Made by a program: the position numbers and the translations under genes. A DNA stretch of 43,394 bases. Source: an uncultured Acetatifactor sp. (GTDB lineage: Bacteria > Bacillota > Clostridia > Lachnospirales > Lachnospiraceae). Positions 40,298 through 43,394 of the stretch are shown one piece after another. The notes beneath the pieces were generated by a model. It was not told where the DNA came from. It searched no databases and was given only the letters and a program-made list of their open reading frames with translations. The stretch lies in contig CAJUFO010000031.1 of assembly GCA_910585615.1 (NCBI GenBank), forward strand, positions 1-43,394, given 5' to 3'. Within the stretch, counting starts at the first letter, position 1. Every line of letters starts with the position of its first letter.

Positions 40298-41644
40298 TTA
40301 TTGCCCGCGGACGATCACGATATATTTATCCGTGACCTCCTGCACCCTGCCGTCCACAGAGGCATGGATCCCTACGCTCAGGCCCTGGGCGGGCTTCGCG
40401 ATGCACTGGCCGCAGCTTACCTGGTCTCCCTTTTCCACCACAGGGACTGCGGGAGCGCCGATGTGCTGGCTGAGCAGAATCTTCACCTTGTGGATGTGCT
40501 GCTCCCCCTTCCAGGAATCGTCCGGTTGCAGGGGCGCGTCCACATTGTACTTCGACAGGCCCAGCCTGGCCTCCAGCCTCTCCTCGGGGACTTTACGGTA
40601 TTCCCGGCTCTTCTCCACGGCAGCGGGCTTCACGTCCGCAGGAGGCTTCACGCCGGCCTTCCGCAGGCCCAGCTTGTAGTCCGCAATCAGGCTCCTGGGG
40701 GACAGGCCCTGGGGACAGGAGAAGTTCTCGCACAGCCCGCAGGAGCTGCAGAAAAACGTGTTCAGGAACACATTCGTGTCCTGGAAGTCCTTGTTTGCCG
40801 CGCTGCGCATGAATTTATGGGGCTCGATGGGATGCCCCAGGGCATGGCGGGGACAGAGGCTGGTGCATGTCTCGCACTGGCAGCAGGAAGAGGCCGCCCG
40901 CTTCAGGTCGATGGCCGCGTTCCTGTTCTTGCGCTGTATCAGGGTGTGGCTCTTGTCCAGCACGATGATGGCGTTGGTGGTCTTGGTCACCACATCGCTG
41001 TCCGTGGCCAGGTTCCCCATCATGGGCCCGCCCACCAGATAGGCCGGTTCCTTTGCCGTGATTCCTCCCGCATATGCCACGGTGTCCCCAATGGACGCGC
41101 CGATAGGCACCCGCAGGGTGACGGGCCGCTCCACCTCCCCCACCACGCTGACCAGCTTGTCAAACACCGGGGTCTGACGCTCCAGGGCCCGGTACGCATT
41201 GTAAACGGTCTCCACATTGAAGACGGCCACGCCTTCCTCGATGGGGAGTCCGCCGGGCCGAATCACCCGTCCCGTGGCCTCATAGATGAGCACCACCTCG
41301 TCCCCCATGGGATACACGCTGTCCAAAAGCTGTATGCGCATATTCGGATATGCGTCTATGTATGTCTCAATCGCCTTTACGGCGGCCTTGTATTCTCTTT
41401 TAATGCCGATGACGGCCTCCTGCGCCCCCACAGTCCGGGCTATGCCGTCAAAGGTTCTCAGAATCTCTTCCGCGCGCTGCTCCAGAAGCTGTCTGTGGAG
41501 CTTTAGAAGCGGCTCGCATTCGGCGCAGTTCATCAGGATGACCTCCGCCCTTTCATCCAGCTTTGCATAGGTGGGGAAGCCCGCGCCGCCGGCACCGACG
41601 ATTCCGTTCTCCTGCAAAACCTGTTTCAAAGCCTGCATTTCCAT
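40298..41644 (-). CDS. pduS: PduS-type flavin/iron-sulfur reductase (RnfC-like)
   Basis: PduS is a microcompartment electron-transfer flavoprotein, reported to act as a cobalamin reductase in B12-dependent systems. The glycine-rich flavin loop VGAGGAGFPTYAKL is near residue 16. A central SLBB-type segment (VAYAGGITAKEPAYLVGGPM) follows. Two ferredoxin-like clusters are seen: CCQCETCTSLCPRHALGHP and CSSCGLCENFSCPQGL. Its length of 448 aa is usual. It lies between pduN and pduT. Confidence 0.92.
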   Translation of the reverse strand: MEMQALKQVLQENGIVGAGGAGFPTYAKLDERAEVILMNCAECEPLLKLHRQLLEQRAEEILRTFDGIARTVGAQEAVIGIKREYKAAVKAIETYIDAYPNMRIQLLDSVYPMGDEVVLIYEATGRVIRPGGLPIEEGVAVFNVETVYNAYRALERQTPVFDKLVSVVGEVERPVTLRVPIGASIGDTVAYAGGITAKEPAYLVGGPMMGNLATDSDVVTKTTNAIIVLDKSHTLIQRKNRNAAIDLKRAASSCCQCETCTSLCPRHALGHPIEPHKFMRSAANKDFQDTNVFLNTFFCSSCGLCENFSCPQGLSPRSLIADYKLGLRKAGVKPPADVKPAAVEKSREYRKVPEERLEARLGLSKYNVDAPLQPDDSWKGEQHIHKVKILLSQHIGAPAVPVVEKGDQVSCGQCIAKPAQGLSVGIHASVDGRVQEVTDKYIVIVRGQ

Positions 41645-41664
41645 AAAAATGCCTCTCTCAATCC

Positions 41665-41910
41665 TTATTCATCTACGATGCCCACAATCGCCGCATCCAC
41701 CGGCGCGTTCTCCATGCCTACCCGGGCCGCGCTTCCGGTGGCCACCAGCACGGTCTCTCCGATACCGGCGCCGATATTGTCGATTGCCACGAAGCGGGCG
41801 GCTCCTGCGGCCATCTCCTGAAGCGGCTCGATAATCATGAATTTATTTCCTATCAGGTTCTCGCTCTTTCTGGTAGAGACGATGCTCCCCACCACTTTGC
41901 CTACGACCAT
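41665..41910 (-). CDS. pduN: EutN/CcmL-family microcompartment vertex protein
   Basis: The 81-aa BMC-P protein forms pentamers that cap icosahedral shell vertices. Family pattern: MVVGKVVGSIVSTRKSENLI, FVAIDNIGAGIGETVLVATG, and the C-terminal PVDAAIVGIVDE. GAGGAG is near the ATG. It lies 20 bp upstream of pduS, with a 448-bp structured gap on its 5' side. Confidence 0.93.
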   Translation of the reverse strand: MVVGKVVGSIVSTRKSENLIGNKFMIIEPLQEMAAGAARFVAIDNIGAGIGETVLVATGSAARVGMENAPVDAAIVGIVDE

Positions 41911-42358
41911 CCCACTCTCTCCTCACTTTGCTCTGTGCGTAAATCGGCTCCCGGCTTAAGCTGGGATGATAGGACAGATAGAGAGGGCAAAGCGTTTTCC
42001 CGCCCTGCCGCCCCCATCTGTCTGAATGCTGCTGCCACGCTGTCAAAACCTCCGGCTCGTCTGTCCGGCCCATATATTACTATAAAAGTCCCTATGCCAT
42101 TCTAGCACCGCGAGTGTTTTTGCGCTTCCTATGCGCAAAAACGGAGACAGCTGTGCGCCAAAATGAGCTTCTCTTGCTCATTTTGTGTGCATCACCTAAA
42201 CTCTCAGACTTTTAGGTATGGTGGTGCGGCTGGCTGGATGGGAGTTTAGGAAGGTATCTGTCGGGGCCGTCCGCGAAGGTTTTCTATTCCGTCAAGCCGT
42301 GTATGGCATCCCGTGCAATCATGGGGCGCCCGGCACCTTGTGACAGCAGCGGAATTTA
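41911..42358. other. 448-bp gap between pduL and pduN with three hairpins
   Basis: No gene is convincing. A minus-strand frame (41843-42073) lacks any recognisable motif and overlaps pduN. Three perfect hairpins follow each other: GTTTTTGCGC/GCGCAAAAAC (42116-42142), CAAAATGAGC/GCTCATTTTG (42159-42185) and ACCTAAA/TTTAGGT (42194-42217). The loops are 7, 7 and 10 nt. Neither strand shows a terminal T-run. The length could once have held a small gene, or it may be a regulatory leader for pduN-pduS-pduT. Confidence 0.5.
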
Positions 42359-43003
42359 TCACTTGATGATGGTCACCATGTCGCCTGTCTTAATCTTGCT
42401 GGCGTTGGCTTCGTCCGTGTCGATGTGCATCTCCAGGGTGAAGCTTTCGTTCACGCGAATCTTCACCTGATTGAACACGGTGCCCCTCTCGTTGTCCGCT
42501 TTCACGGAGACGATGTCGCCGTCCGCCACTCCCGCGGCCATGGCATCGGCCGGCGCCATATGGATGTGGCGCATGGCGATGATGCAGCCCTCCTGCAGGT
42601 AGATAACGCCTTTCGGCCCCACCACGGCTATGGGGGCGCTTCCGGCCACATTGCCGGACTCCCGGATGGGAGCCGCCACGCCCAGCTTCATGGCATCCGT
42701 GGCGGATATCTCCAGCTGGGAGGCCTTCCTGACAGGGCCCAGGACCCGCACGTTCTCGATGGCCCGGAGCTTGATTCCCACCACGGTCACCGTCTCGTTG
42801 CAGGCGTACTGCCCGCCCATCAGGTCTTTCTTCTTGGTCAGGTGGTAGCCCTGGCCGAAGAGGGTCTCCACATGCTCCTGGGTCAGGTGGATATGTCTGG
42901 CGGACACGCCCACCGGCACCTGATAGCCGCCGCTTTTCTGCTCCATCCTGGTGATGGTCTGCAGCACCATCTGAGTAATCATTTCAACGGTCTGTTGTTC
43001 CAT
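42359..43003 (-). CDS. pduL: PduL phosphotransacylase
   Basis: PduL converts acyl-CoA (propionyl- or acetyl-CoA) to acyl phosphate, recycling CoA inside the microcompartment. Two duplicated beta-barrel domains carry conserved zinc and substrate residues in VGVSARHIHLTQEHVETLFG and AMRHIHMAPADAMAAGV. The N-terminal amphipathic helix MEQQTVEMITQMVLQTITRM fits an encapsulation peptide. The ATG at 43003 has GGAGGAG 5 nt upstream. A TTG at 43015 is inferior because it lies inside that site. The 214-aa length is usual. Confidence 0.93.
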   Translation of the reverse strand: MEQQTVEMITQMVLQTITRMEQKSGGYQVPVGVSARHIHLTQEHVETLFGQGYHLTKKKDLMGGQYACNETVTVVGIKLRAIENVRVLGPVRKASQLEISATDAMKLGVAAPIRESGNVAGSAPIAVVGPKGVIYLQEGCIIAMRHIHMAPADAMAAGVADGDIVSVKADNERGTVFNQVKIRVNESFTLEMHIDTDEANASKIKTGDMVTIIK

Positions 43004-43019
43004 ATTCTCCTCCAATCTC

Positions 43020-43049
43020 CACAGGAGGCGATTTCAGTCCCCTCCTGTG
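43020..43049 (-). other. Intercistronic hairpin between the BMC-H gene and pduL
   Basis: CACAGGAGG (43020-43028) and CCTCCTGTG (43041-43049) pair perfectly around 12 nt, only about 15 nt 5' of the pduL ribosome site. No T-run follows. It could act as a 3' stabiliser of the upstream shell mRNA or as a partial terminator. Confidence 0.55.
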
Positions 43050-43102
43050 AAACGGCAGCCGCCGGGGCCGCCGCATTGCGCAGGCAGCCCTCCGGGGACT
43101 CC

Positions 43103-43381
43103 TTATTTCGTCTTGGGAAGAATCATCTCCACATCGTTGTGGGGCCTGGGGATGACGTGGGTAGCTACCAGTTCGCCCAGCTTGGATGCGCTGGATGCGC
43201 CTGCCTCTACGGAAGATTTCACGGCCCCTACATCGCCGCGCACCATCACGGTCACCAGTCCGGAACCGATTTTCTCCGTGCCTACCAGGCTGACGTTTGC
43301 AGCCTTGCACATCGCGTCAGCCGCCTCAATCGCAGCTACCAGACCTCTTGTCTCCACCATTCCTAATGCTTCCTGTGCCAT
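43103..43381 (-). CDS. Microcompartment hexameric shell protein (PduA/PduJ/EutM type)
   Basis: A single BMC domain protein of 92 aa that tiles the shell facets as hexamers. The start MAQEALGMVETRGLVAAIEA, the lysine in KAANVSLVGTEKIGSGLVTV and RGDVGAVKSSVEAGA are canonical. The tail HVIPRPHNDVEMILPK is typical of PduA/PduJ and EutM. AGGAGG lies 6 nt before the ATG at the window edge. First visible gene of the operon; the signature enzyme genes should lie beyond it. Confidence 0.95.
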   Translation of the reverse strand: MAQEALGMVETRGLVAAIEAADAMCKAANVSLVGTEKIGSGLVTVMVRGDVGAVKSSVEAGASSASKLGELVATHVIPRPHNDVEMILPKTK

Positions 43382-43394
43382 TTCTTTTCCTCCT

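Noticed and set aside
41843..42073. 76-aa minus-strand frame upstream of pduN
   Set aside because: It overlaps pduN in another frame, has no recognisable motif, and the pduN ribosome site lies inside it.
42116..42217. Cobalamin riboswitch
   Set aside because: The hairpins are simple and tandem; I see no B12-box-like conserved segment or pseudoknot layout.

Overview
The window looks like chromosomal DNA of an endospore-forming Firmicute, most likely a GC-rich Lachnospiraceae. The reasons are the complete spoIIIAA-AH operon, spoIVB beside recN, the asp23-nusB-xseAB-ispA-dxs-tlyA-nadK-argR-recN order, and a propanediol-type microcompartment operon. Every confident intact gene lies on the minus strand, so transcription runs from high to low coordinates. 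Positions about 1-6000 are strikingly AT-rich; most of the rest is GC-rich with G/C at third codon positions, which marks the left end as acquired DNA.

Region 1 (1-9657) is a decaying defence island. Reading in the direction of transcription, it starts with a SNF2/HepA-type helicase broken by three frameshifts. Next is an Eco57I-type adenine methylase gene reduced to its two ends, joined out of frame, with an internal nonsense codon. Two intact, translationally coupled genes of unknown function follow (a 295-aa soluble protein and a 185-aa membrane protein). Then come a DUF1016/YhcG-like PD-(D/E)XK protein and a Gabija-like pair: an OLD-family ATPase/TOPRIM nuclease and a UvrD-type helicase that stops before motifs V and VI at a near-perfect hairpin. 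The island sits directly after spoIVB, where spo0A is normally found.

Region 2 (9658-21105) is a conserved housekeeping and sporulation cluster: asp23, nusB, xseA, a broken small ORF, xseB, ispA, dxs, tlyA, nadK, argR, recN and spoIVB. It covers RNA and DNA maintenance, isoprenoid precursors, arginine control and sigma-K activation. A sigma-G-like promoter and a terminator lie between recN and spoIVB.

Region 3 (21106-31437) holds a transglutaminase-like lipoprotein, release factor 3, phosphopentomutase with a duplicated promoter segment, and the eight-gene spoIIIA operon for the mother-cell to forespore channel, preceded by a sigma-E-like promoter. SpoIIIAF carries an unusual tandem-repeat tail.

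Region 4 (31438-32396) is a mobile-element graveyard on the plus strand: a hicB antitoxin start, a membrane-protein tail, and a chimera of a conjugative-element protein with a large serine recombinase.

Region 5 (32397-43394) holds a second transglutaminase-like protein, a polytopic membrane protein, citrate synthase, a ParA-type ATPase with an Ala/Lys-rich partner, a DeoR regulator, the remnant of an AP2-domain protein, and part of a bacterial microcompartment operon (BMC-H shell protein, PduL, EutN/PduN, PduS, PduT). The signature enzyme lies outside the window. Perfect hairpins separate several microcompartment genes.
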